Shown one piece after another: positions 23,262 to 34,799 of a stretch of 64,000 nt of DNA. The position numbers and the translations under genes are program-made. Under the pieces are notes generated by a model, which did no database searches, was not told where the DNA came from, and saw only the letters and a list, made by a program, of their open reading frames with translations. The DNA is from Semisulcospira habei (Eukaryota; Mollusca; Gastropoda; Semisulcospiridae). The stretch is from assembly GCA_036245525.1 (NCBI GenBank), contig BTPG01000007.1:166948921-167012920 (forward strand), read 5' to 3'. How positions within the stretch are numbered: position 1 is the stretch's first letter; every line of letters begins with the position of its first letter.

Positions 23262-23386
23262 GAGCGCAGGTCTGACAAGAGACATAATTCCTCATAAGCC
23301 CCCGCGACTGCGGGGACTCATGAGAATTATTTATGTCTCTTGCAGCTGGGCAGCGTTTGCTTTACCCAGACAGTTTAAGGGGTTAA
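23262..23386 (+). mobile_element. P2 MITE, 5' truncated, at the duplication border
   Basis: ACATAATTCCTCATAAGCCC with mirror GGGGACTCATGAGAATTAT, then TCTCTTGCAGCTGGGC and GTTTAAGGGGTTAA (23383-23386). Confidence 0.65.
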
Positions 23387-23734
23387 ACCCCAACAAACCT
23401 CACCTAGTCTTTAAAAGACAGCTCTAAGATTGGGGAATGTCCACGCAGCACTCAGAGCTTAACACATAACAGACGTACAGCGTTCAGATCCGCGGGTTTG
23501 TGCTATTGTAGATTCGTGCGCGATACGCGCTGGTCATCGTGTGATTATCTTATCAAGAATTGCACATTAGCATTCCTTACAAATGACTGTGTGGGACGCT
23601 AAACTGAACGCGTCATTCTGAAGGAAACAGGTGGTCTAGAAATTACATTTTTAAAGCTTCAGCCGGACGGTATATGAACACACGCTCCGGCCTGTCGCGT
23701 CATTTGAATCATAGCTGTCAGCGAGTAAGCACAG

Positions 23735-23810
23735 AGATAGTGGTTGGTTATTGGAGATCAACGCCGAGCTGGCGACTAAGGCCATTTCACGGGGGCACAG
23801 ACTGAGACGC
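23735..23810 (+). repeat. SINE fragment, 'AACGCCGAGCTGGCGACTAAGG'-type 3' region
   Basis: GGTTGGTTATTGG and CGCCGAGCTGGCGACTAAGG then CCATTTCACGGG. Related pieces at 27103, 37185, 48628 and 51265 share the GTTTAACG(C/T)CGAGCAGGCG signature. Confidence 0.5.
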
Positions 23811-23921
23811 CGGGGCTGCGTGTGTAGCCGAAAGTAAACCTTCGGGGACCGACCCTATGTGATCGGTATATCATAATATGACTTACCGACCAAAACGTTA
23901 TGCCAAGCGTGTAAAATGCAG

Positions 23922-24025
23922 AGAATAACCCAACGAAGAAAAAAGCACGCTTAGAAAAGACAGTTACAATACATTGTGTTGTAACTGTCTTTTCTAAGTG
24001 TGTTTCTTTTTTCGTTGGGTTATTC
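23922..24025. repeat. Long near-perfect palindrome
   Basis: GAATAACCCAACGAAGAAAA, GCACGCTTAGAAAAGACAGT and TACAA are mirrored by TTGTA, ACTGTCTTTTCTAAGTGTG and TTTTCGTTGGGTTATTC. Total arm length about 48 bp. The same palindrome is in copy 2 at 48792-48895. Confidence 0.9.
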
Positions 24026-24121
24026 TTGGAATATGACTTGTACAGTAGGTCTAGTATATTATAGCATAGTAAAATATATGTACAGTACAGGCCACCGCAG
24101 TGCCTCCCTCCTCCCTCCTGG

Positions 24122-24345
24122 CGGGGGGGGGGGGGGGGGGGGGGATCGGAGTGGCTCAGGCGATACAGCGAGCGTCTGACTCTCGATCGTAAAGTCGTGG
24201 ATTAGAATCCCAGTGGGGTTAATATTTGACTGAAATCACCTTCGTCGTGGACAAAAGACGTTAACCCGTTGGATGTCGGTAGAGGTTTTAGTCGCGATGA
24301 TTCCCACAGGAACAAGAAAAAAATCCTGTTATAACTGAACTGAAC
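24122..24345 (+). mobile_element. tRNA-derived SINE (after a poly-G run)
   Basis: A tRNA-like head: GGAGTGGCTCAGGCGATACA (box A-like) and GTGGATTAGAATCCCAGT (box B-like), about 45 bp apart, then a body with TCGCGATGATTCCCACAGG. It is preceded by about 23 G. Not a tRNA gene: the cloverleaf is not maintained and the copy is paralleled at 49005-49195. Confidence 0.65.
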
Positions 24346-24562
24346 TGAGGATATAACCTTTCGAAGGCCCGTAACTATAGCACTTCCGGTATGAACGGAA
24401 GTGCAAGACTGCCTCTTTCACAGATAGTGTGGCGAAAGGTCAACCATGCTGGCAAAAGGTAGTCATTTTTTGTGAAAACCGATATTTTCATCGTTATACA
24501 ATGAGAAATCTTCCTTTTCACAAAATGGACCTTTAACTTACATGCACATTAATGCATGCACA

Positions 24563-24773
24563 TTAACTCATTCAGCCCGACGCACGTATTTCCCAAATTT
24601 TGGAGGCGTCATCTAACGACTATGCACCTGTTGCAGGAGATGGATCGACCATAAATCAAGGGTAGTGCCAGATTAGCTTGGCGCCTGTCGGCGCCAAGCT
24701 AATCTAGCACTACCCTTGAATTATCATGGTCGACCCATCTCCTGCTGTAGTGCGTCAGGGTTGAATGGGCTAA
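24563..24773. mobile_element. P1 hairpin MITE
   Basis: TTAACTCATTCAGCCCGACG at left; GTCAGGGTTGAATGGGCTAA at right (TTAA decayed to CTAA). Hairpin centre TTGGCGCCTGTCGGCGCCAA. Confidence 0.75.
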
Positions 24774-24867
24774 CATCAAATATAAATCGACAGTGGAACA
24801 AAACAACTGAGACTGACAAAGATACCGCTGTTCCACTGACACAATCAAGGAGCGATTATGATTGTGT

Positions 24868-24935
24868 GCTGGTGTGTGATTTTGGACCTTACGGCTGGAA
24901 GTCGTAAGGTTCAAAATCACACACCAGCACACGGT
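24868..24935. repeat. Hairpin repeat, 'TTTTGGACCTTACGGC' family
   Basis: GTGCTGGTGTGTGATTTTGG and mirror CAAAATCACACACCAGCAC. Copy 2 equivalent at 49733. Confidence 0.8.
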
Positions 24936-25226
24936 GTATCTCTGTTCGTGAACACGTGTACAAGTGAAGTGCAACATTATACGACAGTTGTATTCTTCCT
25001 GCATCTTCTGGTGACATTGAATAGCGGAGACACATACAATGTGAATAAAGTACAAGTGTGTCAATATACAGAAGTGTGGCATATTCGGACACATCATAAC
25101 ATACGTACGGTTGACCGCGCAGGACGTGTCAATTGCTACATCAGTGACGCTTCAGAGCATACAAGTTCAGTGTGACAACATCTAATCACTCTGCAAGAAA
25201 CAGCTGGCGCCCTCTCATCACATATG

Positions 25227-26225
25227 TACGGTTGGCCAAAACACCGTGAAGTAAGTCATTAGTACATGTATTAAGTACTTAATACATGTATTAAGGCAGC
25301 CAATGAATAGTCCAGATATCGACACACGTGACAGACTTTTAACATGTATTAAGTCAGCAGTAGATGCAATAAATACTTAATACATGTACTATTGAATCAG
25401 CCAATCAAAGCAGCGCTTACAGTTTGCAAAATGTGTTGTGAGTAAACATGGCGGAAGGACAGACATTTCTTCGCCGTGCGCTACAAAGATTGACACATTG
25501 TGGCAACTCGCTGATACCTGGTGTGGATCCACCTGCTGTAATATCACAAGGTATGTAAAATATTCATGCATTTATCCCTTCGAATATACAGTTAATACCA
25601 TAGAAAGCGTCAACGGACTCCAAATTTCTAATAGGATGTTACCTCGGTGAAACTGGGTCACAGTCCTACTAAAACCCGAAATAACCTGTCCTAAGCTAAA
25701 ATAACCATATCTGTAACTATTATTGCGTACCTAAACACAAAATAATCATGTTTTAGAAGTTTGATTTACATTACCATGATTTAGTTTAGTTGTACTAGTA
25801 AGCCGTTTTCCACTGCTGTTGTTGCGTCGATTACTTCCCTTGCTACACGATCGCGCTGTCTGAAAACAGTCGGAATAACCTCTCCTAAACCAAAATAACC
25901 ACATAAACACATTCTGTTAAGTACTTAAAGTCGAAATATTCTTATATTTGAGGTTGTAGGTGCCGTAAAAGTTGTTTATTTAGCATTAGAAAGCTTCGAA
26001 GGGATCGTTCTTTGAGCCTCTTGATCTATGCCTGTCTTCACCCTACGCGCATTCGCCCAGACCGTTCGGCCCAAACACATTTCGTCCAATGACGTTTCAT
26101 CCCCGATGCTATTTAATGAAACACATTACGCTATGAACGGTCCAAGGTAATCAGTTGACATTCAAAGAGAACATAACAGGACCGTTTCTGGTCTCAAATA
26201 TAAACGTTTCCGAGACTCTTATTTT
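25227..26225 (+). repeat. Left terminal inverted repeat of the 10.9 kb element
   Basis: Matches the reverse complement of 35312-36145. Examples shared by both ends: AAGTCATTAGTACATGTA, CTTAATACATGTATTA, AACCTGTCCTAAGCTAAAA, TTGCGTACCTAAACACAAAA, TTGTACTAGTAAGCCG, GTTGACATTCAAAGAGAA. A segment of about 200 bp with the first exon of the integrase-like gene is present only in this arm. The arms differ at perhaps 10-15% of positions by eye. Confidence 0.8.
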
Positions 26226-27102
26226 TTTTCTATTAAAAAAAAAGAGGAATCCTAATTTCATGTTAATACATAAAGACAGTCTTATTGCATTGCAGCGTCC
26301 TAAAGTCACAATGAATTTAATTAATATTGATAGTATGGCCTCTAAACATGATATATGATTGGTTTAGCGGAGAATCAAACGTTGATTCTTGAATTTGGAA
26401 CTTGAACTAGTGCCAGCGAAAAGTCGTCAAAGGTAAAATACTCTCAACGATCTGCCAATTTTCACTCAATTGGCAGTGTGGCTTTTAAATGCAGCATGCA
26501 AAAAGTAAGCTCCGAGAAATTATTGGCTCTGGTGACATCTTTCACAGTGAAGACAAAGACCAGGCAAAGGGCAGTTGCATGAGTGAGCTTAGTCCTGCAC
26601 CTTTAGCATGCTTTTTGAGAATTATTAATAATTTAATTTAGTTTCAGGCTAGCAGACTGAGCTGACCAATTGTTTAGAGTATATATTCACTGGTTGTATT
26701 AAATTCCCATACCGGTGCTGTTTTCATCTCTTTGATTTTGTTTTGTTATGTGTCTATTACTAGTATTAGTTAGGCTTGGTCAGCATTCTAATAAGAGTAT
26801 TGAGTAATTTGGCATTTGTTGATTGGGATGCTGAGGAATTTAGATAATATACATGCAGAGATGTCTTTCTGTAATTGCAGCCTGGAATCACTAGAGTGGA
26901 GCATTGCGCAAGTGTCTGGCCGTACTCTTCCAGTGGAAACGGCAGCGTCACTGAAAGATCAGGTGACGCAGATATTGGAGGAGTCCCGAAAATGCCAGAA
27001 TCCCATGCGCCAAGTAAGTTGTATTTTATTGACATAGTGACATGGTTTGCCCCATTGTACCTCTATTTGATTTTTAATCCTGCAAAAAGTGAGAACATTT
27101 AG

Positions 27103-27152
27103 TTATTTGGGTTTAACGCCGAGCAGGCGACTAAGGCCATCTCACGGCGGGA
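27103..27152 (+). repeat. SINE 3' fragment inside the element
   Basis: GTTTAACGCCGAGCAGGCGA, CTAAGGCCATCTCACGGCGG; same signature as 37185 and 51265. Confidence 0.5.
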
Positions 27153-28457
27153 AAAAGTGAGAACACATAGTCAGACTGGAGCCCATGTCTTGTACAAGAC
27201 TGAGAAAAAATATAACGCAGCTCTTAGTCTTACACGGGTTGTTTCTCTTTCACTAGTGAAACTTTCAGTACACTTTGCGAATAATTTTCTTAGAAAAAAG
27301 TACACCTTCCTTAACTGTGAAAAGTGTAGAGGACAGGTGGGAACATTTTCTTTGTACATTTACACATGTAGTAACAATACACTACATACATCATTGTACA
27401 CAACATATGTGATAGGCAGTGCCTCAGGGAATGTGCTGTCTTCACTGTAGTCATTGCTGGGCCACTTTGTAGCATCGCCATGGATTAATAATTCTTTTTT
27501 TGTTGGCAGCCCACAGTACTTACAGAGTTTGGTGTGTTTCCAGGGGTGAGGCCCACGCTCCTCGATACCACATACCTGAGGAACAGCTGCAGTTGCTGCA
27601 GGATGTGCATTTCAGGACAACAGAAATGGCTAAAATACTTGAAGTTTCAGTCGCAACTGTGAATTCAAGGCTAAGGTATGTTGCAAAATGAGTAGCTGAT
27701 ATGACTTTAAGAATGGCATTATTGACTCAGGCAGCATTTGATATATATAATGACGTACTCTGCCATTAAGTAATTTTGTTAAGAGTTTGTTTCTGGGTCC
27801 TGTGTGCATTCCAAGTAATGGCTTGTAATGACACATTCACAGCTAAAAATAGCTAAGAACACTCCTGCAAACAAACCTTGGCTTGGCAGATGTTGCCACT
27901 GATAGTGTTCTGTGGGAAGTAATTGCGAAGCTGTTGAAGTTAGATCCATAGGCAAAGAGTTAAGACATCCACATGCATTTGTGGTTGATGTATGATACTG
28001 GTAAAAAATGTACATAAACTAGATGTGTTTCAATTATTGGCTTTTGCTTGTTGGCAGAGAAAACGATATCCTTCAGAGGAGCAGATTCTCACAAATTGCA
28101 GACGCTGAATTAGATTAGCTGGTTTGCCCAACAAGGTGAGCAACTGGAAACAAAAAGATCGGGTCAAATTCAGTTGCTGCAAGGTTAAAGGGCAAAGGAA
28201 CGGTTGTCCAGGTACACACTTTTAACACTTTTTAAAATTTTACTGGAGCCTTTTAAAGAATAGGTCAGCAAATAATCAGAAATGCCTGTTTCGTGGTACC
28301 TATTCAATTTTTTACAGCGATTTTAAAAAACTTTTAAGGGCCAAAAGGTAGCTGAGTTCTTATACATACTAAATTCATTTGACCCCTCGCAAAGGGTTCA
28401 AAGAAGGTTGGTACATTTCCAGAAAACATTTTCACTGACACAAAGCCATCCCTTTAC

Positions 28458-28625
28458 TTAACCCATTTAGCCCTGATGCACTAGCGTTTGACAATGACAA
28501 TTCAGGGGTAGTGCCAAATTAGCTTGGTGTCAGATATCATGGTCGATTCAGCTCCTGCAACTGGTACATAGTCCATTTGACACATTCAAAATGTGGAAAT
28601 GCAGCCATGCGGTAAAATGACTTAA
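28458..28625. mobile_element. P1 MITE, partly deleted
   Basis: TTAACCCATTTAGCCCTGAT at left and GGTAAAATGACTTAA at right; half of the hairpin is gone. It lies where the missing integrase core would be expected. Confidence 0.6.
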
Positions 28626-29599
28626 GGCACTTAAACTGTGGCTCATTTCAGTGGCCAAAAGGTCACAAAATATTGTTGTTGGGGCTTCTGTTTTTACAAC
28701 TGCTTCAAGGGTCTGTAGGCCCCCAGGTGTGCACACAGACCCCCATCTGAGTATAATAACGGGTCAGAAAATTTATTTAAGAAATATTTCATCATTTCCA
28801 TGTTCTTTAGTTTAAAATTAAATAACTGGTGAATTAAACATTCAAAGCCTAACTCCCTCTCCCTGAGTGATTGGTAATCTCTTTTACACACAACAGTGAG
28901 CACATGCGTGCGCGCAGGACACACACATGCATGCATGTCGACCACGTGTCTTCTTCGTGCTGAAGTTATTAGAACACGCAACCAAAACCTCTGAAAGTGT
29001 CGCAGTGCTGCACACAGCACAGTATCTTCTTGGGCACTATTCGGCGGTGTAAAACAGTCAGAGGGTGATAGTATATATGACAGCGTCTTGTCGAAACCAT
29101 AGCATTTGAGCTTTTTTTTCTTTTTTTTTCATCATTTCGTCATTGAAAATCGCGTATGATTCGTGATTCGAAAGTGATAAGTGATTCGACAACGCCAGCA
29201 GTTTATGCAGTTTAGTCATACATGTGAACTGTGCAAGTTGTTAATTTCTCCTCCTTTTTTATTTTTTATTTTTGTGTCCTTTTACAAAATCTGTTGTTTC
29301 TTTCTTAATGAAGCTGTGAGAGACATATTTGAAGGACATCAGCTTGAGGCTACCATTGCTGCAGATGATGAAAGGCAGCTGCCAGCACCCACAGGTCAGG
29401 CAAGAGAAGTTGAACGAATCTCGTGCCCTTTGATGAATGACAGACTTCAGCTTCTCAAGGCTACTGTCGACCCGTTGTCCTCCAGAACTACGGCTGGACA
29501 GCATGAGGAAGTTAGGAGTGCGGCTTTACGAGGATGTCCTGAGATTCATTGCCGACAATGAAATATCTGCATTGGTAATAATGTGTTTGGGCACACTTT

Positions 29600-31240
29600 G
29601 TTTCCAGTTACACAATGCTTTCATTGGCATTTACATTACAATGATTACATGCCCATGGGCCTGTCACATCTCCACTTGTTAAAATTAATCATGTATGCCT
29701 GCTAGTGCTACTAAAGTGTTAGTAAGGACTTCATAAATACACAGTAAAGAATTCTTGACAACCGGGTATGTACTTCCCAATGCAAGGCATCATTCAGTGT
29801 AACTGTAAGCTACTTTGTGGGTTAAATACAAACTTATCAAAGATGTGGACCATGTATTTTATCTATGCTCTGACTTGAAACACAGATTTTCCCACGCAAA
29901 CTGTCTGTTCAGGGGTGAACAAAGGTCTGAATTGTTCCGCCGTTTCGAGGATTTCCTCGGTAATCTCGCCGATTTTCCGCTCCTCAAACTACTATTTACT
30001 ATACTACTACTACTGTTTCCGTGTATAATTTCTTTCGCCTTTTTAATTTCCGCTTTTTTTTTTTCAAAGTCAATTCAGACCTTTGGTGATGCTTACCGAT
30101 GTGTGCATGCAGTTTAAAGTAGTCTCTATGAAGAGCTAATCAGCATCTGTACATGGTTAGTGCTAGTAAGTTACTATCAGTATGATAGTGCTCCTATGGC
30201 ATGTAATTGATGTAGCAAGAGTACGCAGTGGCTGAAAACATGATACATGAGGAAAACGGTGAAAACATTTGGGTTTTTGTTACATTGCTTAACTTCCAAA
30301 CAACACCAAGATTTTCTCAGGATGTGAAAAAGGAAACAGCATGCCAGTAAAAGAAAAGTAGACAGCTAGTACCCAGACAGACTATACCTGTGCACCATAG
30401 TCATACTAGTGCAAGATGAAAAATATTTACTTTCCTATTTCTCATGCTTATTTGGGTTCAATTGAGTGTTTTCCGATACTGTGCCCCAGACCTGATTTCA
30501 TACTGGTACCGTAGAAGACTTCGGGATGAAATCATCCTAGTGTTTGACTTCAGGTTATTCATTGCAGTAGATTGTGTATTTTGTTGTTTTATTTTTAAAC
30601 TCACCTGTTACCTTTAGTAACAGCAATAGGAAATATAACTTTGAGACATTAACTGTGTATTTTTTGTGAAATAAACATGTACTTTCTTTACAGTTTTCTG
30701 AATTTTGTGTAATTTTATAAGGTTACAGATTTTGTTTAGACATGGTGAATGGAACACACAAATACAAGGTTTAGTCTGTGAACCGTTTTGAATCGACCAA
30801 TCAACCATTCCCAGTTGCAAATGCAAATATTAGTGATTGATAATATGGTTTGCAACACTTCCCCTTGCATGTCAGAAGGAGATAAAATGAACAAGAACTC
30901 CAATCCTGTGACACTATTGTGACACAATTAGCGATGACAGTGTTGCATGCGATATGTTCGCTGATGATGCTGCTTACATATTATTGTTTAATTTTACTAG
31001 TATAGTCTGCCTGAGCAATTAAGCTTGCCTCGTGGGTTTTTTGTTGATGCAGATAACATTTTAATAAGTCATGCACATGTTTTGTAACCATCTGTTGCAC
31101 AAGTGTTTATGTTTGAAAAGTGATGGCAGGTAGTTTGGGGTTTTCAAGCACTGTAGAGCAAACCTGTTTTTAGTTGCAAGTTATACAAATGCTAATTGGC
31201 TGCATGCATGATTATAAAGATAATTCTCTTTGTTTGCTTA
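29600..31240. other. Stretch inside the 10.9 kb element without recognisable gene
   Basis: AT-rich. A 100-codon frame near 29815-30117 has a hydrophobic stretch (LLKLLFTILLLLFPCIISFA) but no splice, start or family support. Nothing else seen. Confidence 0.45.
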
Positions 31241-31244
31241 ACGA

Positions 31245-31700
31245 CTACCTCCCCCCCCCCCCCCCTCTCCACCCATCCATTGGGGGCGGTCCGTGGCACA
31301 GTGGTTAAGGCGCCTGCCACCAGTGCTAAAGGTGCGAGATTCGATTATGGGTTTTCGGCGTTGGACTTTTCTCCTGTCAGTAGTAAGTGTCACCGTTAAT
31401 TCAGGCGGATCGTCGGGGGGTTTTTCTCCGGGTACTCCGGCTCTTCCTCCCCCTCCCCTATGGTACCGGTTTCAGGTCACTTTATAAAATTTCAAATACA
31501 AGCGATCGAAATTTCCAAAACCTCAGTAGTTGAGCTGACCCCTCACACCACGTGAATATCCTGTGCTTGTCTTGTACTGTGTTTGTCTTTAGTGTGTGTC
31601 ACGTGAGCGTGCATGTTGGGTTCAGTTCGTGGCTCTTTGAGCCGATTCCCAGAATAGGGAAAAGCGCCTATATAATAACCGGTATTATTGGCATTTCTAT
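31245..31700 (+). mobile_element. tRNA-derived SINE
   Basis: After a C-rich run, GTCCGTGGCACAGTGGTTAA then GGCGCC (box A type TGGCNNAGTGG) and GGTGCGAGATTCGATTA (box B type GGTTCGANTC) at tRNA-like spacing, a body of about 300 bp, and a tail GAAAAGCGCCTATATAATAA. A genuine tRNA gene is unlikely because the anticodon arm and 3' stem do not fold. Confidence 0.7.
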
Positions 31701-31987
31701 TTTGTTTTAACTATTGTGCCAATTTCTGTTTGTTTTTTGGGTTTTTTTTTTTTTTTGTTGGTTATTTTTTTGTAAGCGCCCTTCCAACACTCTAGTCAGT
31801 ATTATATGTCACTGGAGGCAATTTTTAAATACTTTTTTTAAAATTCTGTGTTGCTAGAATCAATATGACAGGTCATGGTTGCCTGCATATTTACATTTAT
31901 TATTAATATTATGGTTTCATGGTTACATTTTTAAAATTGTACCGATGCCAGTTGATCAGTATTATGTACATAAATTTGACTCTCTTT

Positions 31988-32198
31988 TTAACCCATTACA
32001 TCCTGATGCTGATTTTGTCAGATTTGCTTATTGTCCTATGAAGGCTACATTAATATTATGCGACAGATCAACCATTTTAGTTCATGGGTAGTGCCAGAAT
32101 AGCTTGGTGCCTCAGGTGCCAAGCTATTCTGGCACCACCCTTGAACTATCATAGTCAATTAACTTCAAGCAGGAGTGTATCAGGATGAAAAGGGTTAA
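31988..32198. mobile_element. P1-type hairpin MITE, ATCCTGATG variant
   Basis: TTAACCCATTACATCCTGAT at left, ATCAGGATGAAAAGGGTTAA at right. Hairpin arms GTGCCAGAATAGCTTGG and CCAAGCTATTCTGGCAC. Long arms CATGGGTAGTG / CACCACCCTTGAAC diverge slightly. Confidence 0.7.
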
Positions 32199-32542
32199 TA
32201 AGGACATGTCATATGAAATTCTTTTCTTTTCATAACCAATGTTGTTTGTGCCAAATCCTGTATGTTTAGGAGGAAATTTTGTCTCCAATCGAATTGTCAG
32301 TATATTCTATTAATCTGTAAGAATGTTAGTCATGGGCGCAGTTTAAGAATGCGCTGTATACAAAATCTGTTATGTGTACAGATCCCATTGCCAGTACCTC
32401 AACATCTGTGTGTATATTCAGAGATGGTTTTTGTATGTCATGCATCAGAACAATTGTTTTTGCTAATTGTGGGCATGTTTTTTTTGTACATTTTGTGTAT
32501 TGTTACAGACAGGTTTGTGTGGATGGGTAAGTGGGGGGTTAA

Positions 32543-32745
32543 TTAATCAGTTGAATCCTGCCTGAGGATGATTTGTTTTAACTTCAGATTGCCCTGTGAA
32601 AGCTATGTTGTGGGTAAGGAGATATACATCAACCATTTTAGTTCAAGGGTGGTGCCAGAACTGTGCACAAAGCTGTTCTGGCACTTATCTTGAGCTATCA
32701 TAGTCAAATTATTTCAGGCAGAAATTATCAGATGAAAATGGTTAG
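32543..32745. mobile_element. P1-type MITE, second copy of the ATCCTG variant
   Basis: TTAATCAGTTGAATCCTGCC at left, CAGATGAAAATGGTTAG at right; shares AACCATTTTAGTTCAAGGGT and GGTGCCAGAA with the copy 550 bp upstream. Confidence 0.6.
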
Positions 32746-33139
32746 CTGAGATAATCATTGTCCTTAATTATTCATATTGCATGCTTATAATTACTATCGG
32801 TATAGTTAGAGTGTTTTCTATTTTTAAAACTGAGAATCAGATTAAACTTGTGCATCACTGTGAATCTATGAGTTCAGGTCTTTCTTTTTAAGTTGTGTTT
32901 TGAGGTAGGTGTTACATATTTTGATGAACGTTTGATTTGATCTTGCCATGCAAAGAGAAAATGGCAATTGTCCAGGCCTAGTGTTGGCTCATAATGAAGC
33001 TAACTATCAGATTTATATATGTTTGGATGATGGTCTTTTTCCTCAGATGACTGAAAGCTGGATTAAATTACCAATATCCAAATCTGGGACAATACTATAC
33101 AGTTTGGAAAAAGGTTGGCAGAATATTTGCTACATGTTG

Positions 33140-33420
33140 GCACCAGAATGGATTAAGCTTGGCACTATATTGGCAGCCAATATTCACCATACTGGTCCTA
33201 GGATGGATCCAGCTTGGCACTATATTGGCAGCCAATATTCACCATACTGGTCCTAGGATGGATCCAGCTTGGCACTATATTGGCAGCCAATATTCACCAT
33301 ACTGGTCCTAGGATGGATCCAGCTTGGCACCATACTGGTTCTAGGATGGTTCCAGCTTGGCACTATATTGGCAGCCAACATTCACTATATTGGCCCTAGG
33401 ATGGATCCAGCTTGGCAGCC
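33140..33420. repeat. 55 bp minisatellite, about four and a half units
   Basis: Unit AGGATGGATCCAGCTTGGCA, CTATATTGGCAGCCAATATT, CACCATACTGGTCCT. Later units are shorter and more diverged. Confidence 0.9.
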
Positions 33421-33545
33421 AACATTTACCCGATATTGGGCCAACATCGGGCAAATTTGCACTTCCAATATTGGACCAATATCGACACCCATATATCGGC
33501 CCAATATCTAAGCCAATATTGGACCTATATTGGTGTGCTGGCTGG
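33421..33545. repeat. CCAATATTGG-rich palindromic repeats
   Basis: Successive GATATTGGGCCAACATCGG, TCCAATATTGGACCAATAT, TATATCGGCCCAATAT and CCAATATTGGACC motifs; imperfect self-complementary units directly after the 55 bp array, whose units also carry GGCAGCCAATATT. Confidence 0.75.
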
Positions 33546-33589
33546 GGCGATACACACTCCCGATAAGGATTTGTAAGTAATTGACACAC

Positions 33590-34761
33590 GCCTACAAAAC
33601 ACACTACAGGACATTAACAGCTGGTGCAGTAACAATTCCATGATCTTAAACCTTGCAAAGACTAAATGTATGGTTGTAAGTACCCGCTAAAAGCACCAGC
33701 TCGGCTCTCTCTCACTCAGCTTGTTCCTTCAAGGCAAATCTATCAGCCAGGTAATGAAACATAGTCTTCTCGGTGTTACTGTAGATAACCAGTTTCAATG
33801 GCAATGCCATCTTAGTAATATTATTATGTAAGACAATATCAAAGAAACTGTTTATTTTATCCAAGTTAAAACATATAGCTAATGCAGAAACACGAAAACT
33901 GTTCTTCAATGCCCACATCAGGTCACATATAGATTATGCTTCTACAATGTGGGATGGCCCAAGCGAGGTCCAGTTAATGAGGCTGAACTCTCTTCATCGT
34001 AGAGCTGCGAAGATTATCCTTTCAGACCCTAACTCAACAACGGATAATAAACTGAAAACCTTAGAAATTCTCCCCTTGAAAAACCATAGGATATACAATA
34101 ATGGAATAACAATGTTCAAAGTATTGAATAACAGACTCCCCGAGTATATTAAAAAAAAGTTTTCCCTCTCGGTATCAACATACTCCAGATAAAGGCAGTC
34201 CATTACTGTGCCACGAGCTAGTATCGATCTCTATAAGAAAAGTTTAGCATTCTCGGGTGCTAGCATGTGGAACACATTGCCCAAAAATGTTACAACATCA
34301 ACAACAATCGTCTTTTAAAACCGTTCTCTTTAACTACCTCACCTCATCATCGTAAGATTTTCACAGCAGCCTGCACTTGCAGTGTACGATTTTCCCCTTT
34401 CAAACTGTTCAATTCAGTTATATCTTCAGTTAATACAAGATGATAATACTGTACGTATTGAGTGTATGTGTGCGCGCACGTGTGTGTTTGTGCTTGTGTC
34501 TATGAATGTATGTATGGATATGTACACCTTCACAAGTGTGTGTATGTGTGAGATTTTCTATGTTTATTTCCACTTCTTCAATGATTTATTTTTTAAAAGT
34601 TTATATTTCAATTTTTGGTTCTTTTTTATATTTTGTTTCTCCCAATTTAAAGATAATATTTTGTGATTTGTGCATTATATGTAAAGTAGATTAGCAACAG
34701 CAAGTTCGAAAAATGGTTTCACCAAAACTTTCACCGTTGTAAAATAAAGAATCATCGTCAT

Positions 34762-34794
<33 letters not shown>

Positions 34795-34795
34795 A
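33590..34795 (+). mobile_element. 5'-truncated LINE, 3' end of RT ORF plus tail
   Basis: Translation with several frame changes gives NNSMILNLAKTKCMVV, LLGVTVDNQFQW, FFNAHIRSHIDYASTMWDGP, LNSLHRRAAKIIL and PLKNHRIYNNGITMFKVLN, the C-terminal region after the RT catalytic box. The same family occurs at 58041-62040. The 3' tail reads ACCGTTGTAAAATAAAGAAT, followed by (TC)n to 34795. Confidence 0.8.
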
Positions 34796-34799
34796 TTCA

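Larger units (their letters stand above)
25448..29574 (+). pseudogene. Broken integrase-like (DDE/rve superfamily) gene without its catalytic core
   Basis: Exon pieces with good splice signals: 25448-25550 (ATG, MAEGQTFLRRALQRL, donor GTATGT), 26881-27013 (LESLEWSIAQV...QILEESRK, donor GTAAGT), 27544-27675 (RYHIPEEQLQLLQDV...ILEVSVATVNSRLR, a helix-turn-helix), 28058-28211 (RFSQIADAELD...VAARLKGKGTVVQ) and about 29298-29574 (VERISCPLMNDRLQLLKATV, then, one frame over, GVRLYEDVLRFIA). From memory this order (HTH, FS-ISD-ELD, G-L-RG-VQ, CPL...VDPL...LY) is that of a widespread animal family annotated as integrase core domain protein. The DDE core, which should lie between the last two pieces, is absent; a P1 MITE lies there. 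Stops TAG (28116) and TGA (28137), the frameshift near 29480 and the mismatched phases of exons 1, 2 and 3 make it a pseudogene. It sits inside the 10.9 kb element and its first exon is in the left inverted repeat, so it was probably the element's own gene. Confidence 0.6.

Noticed and set aside
24140..24215. tRNA gene
   Set aside because: Box A- and B-like segments are present but acceptor and anticodon stems do not pair; it is followed by a SINE body and present in the duplicate.
29815..30117. Small membrane protein
   Set aside because: Hydrophobic stretch arises from AT- and CT-rich sequence; no splice or start support.
31275..31345. tRNA gene
   Set aside because: Same reasoning: tRNA-like head of a SINE with a long body and GCGCCTATATAATAA tail.
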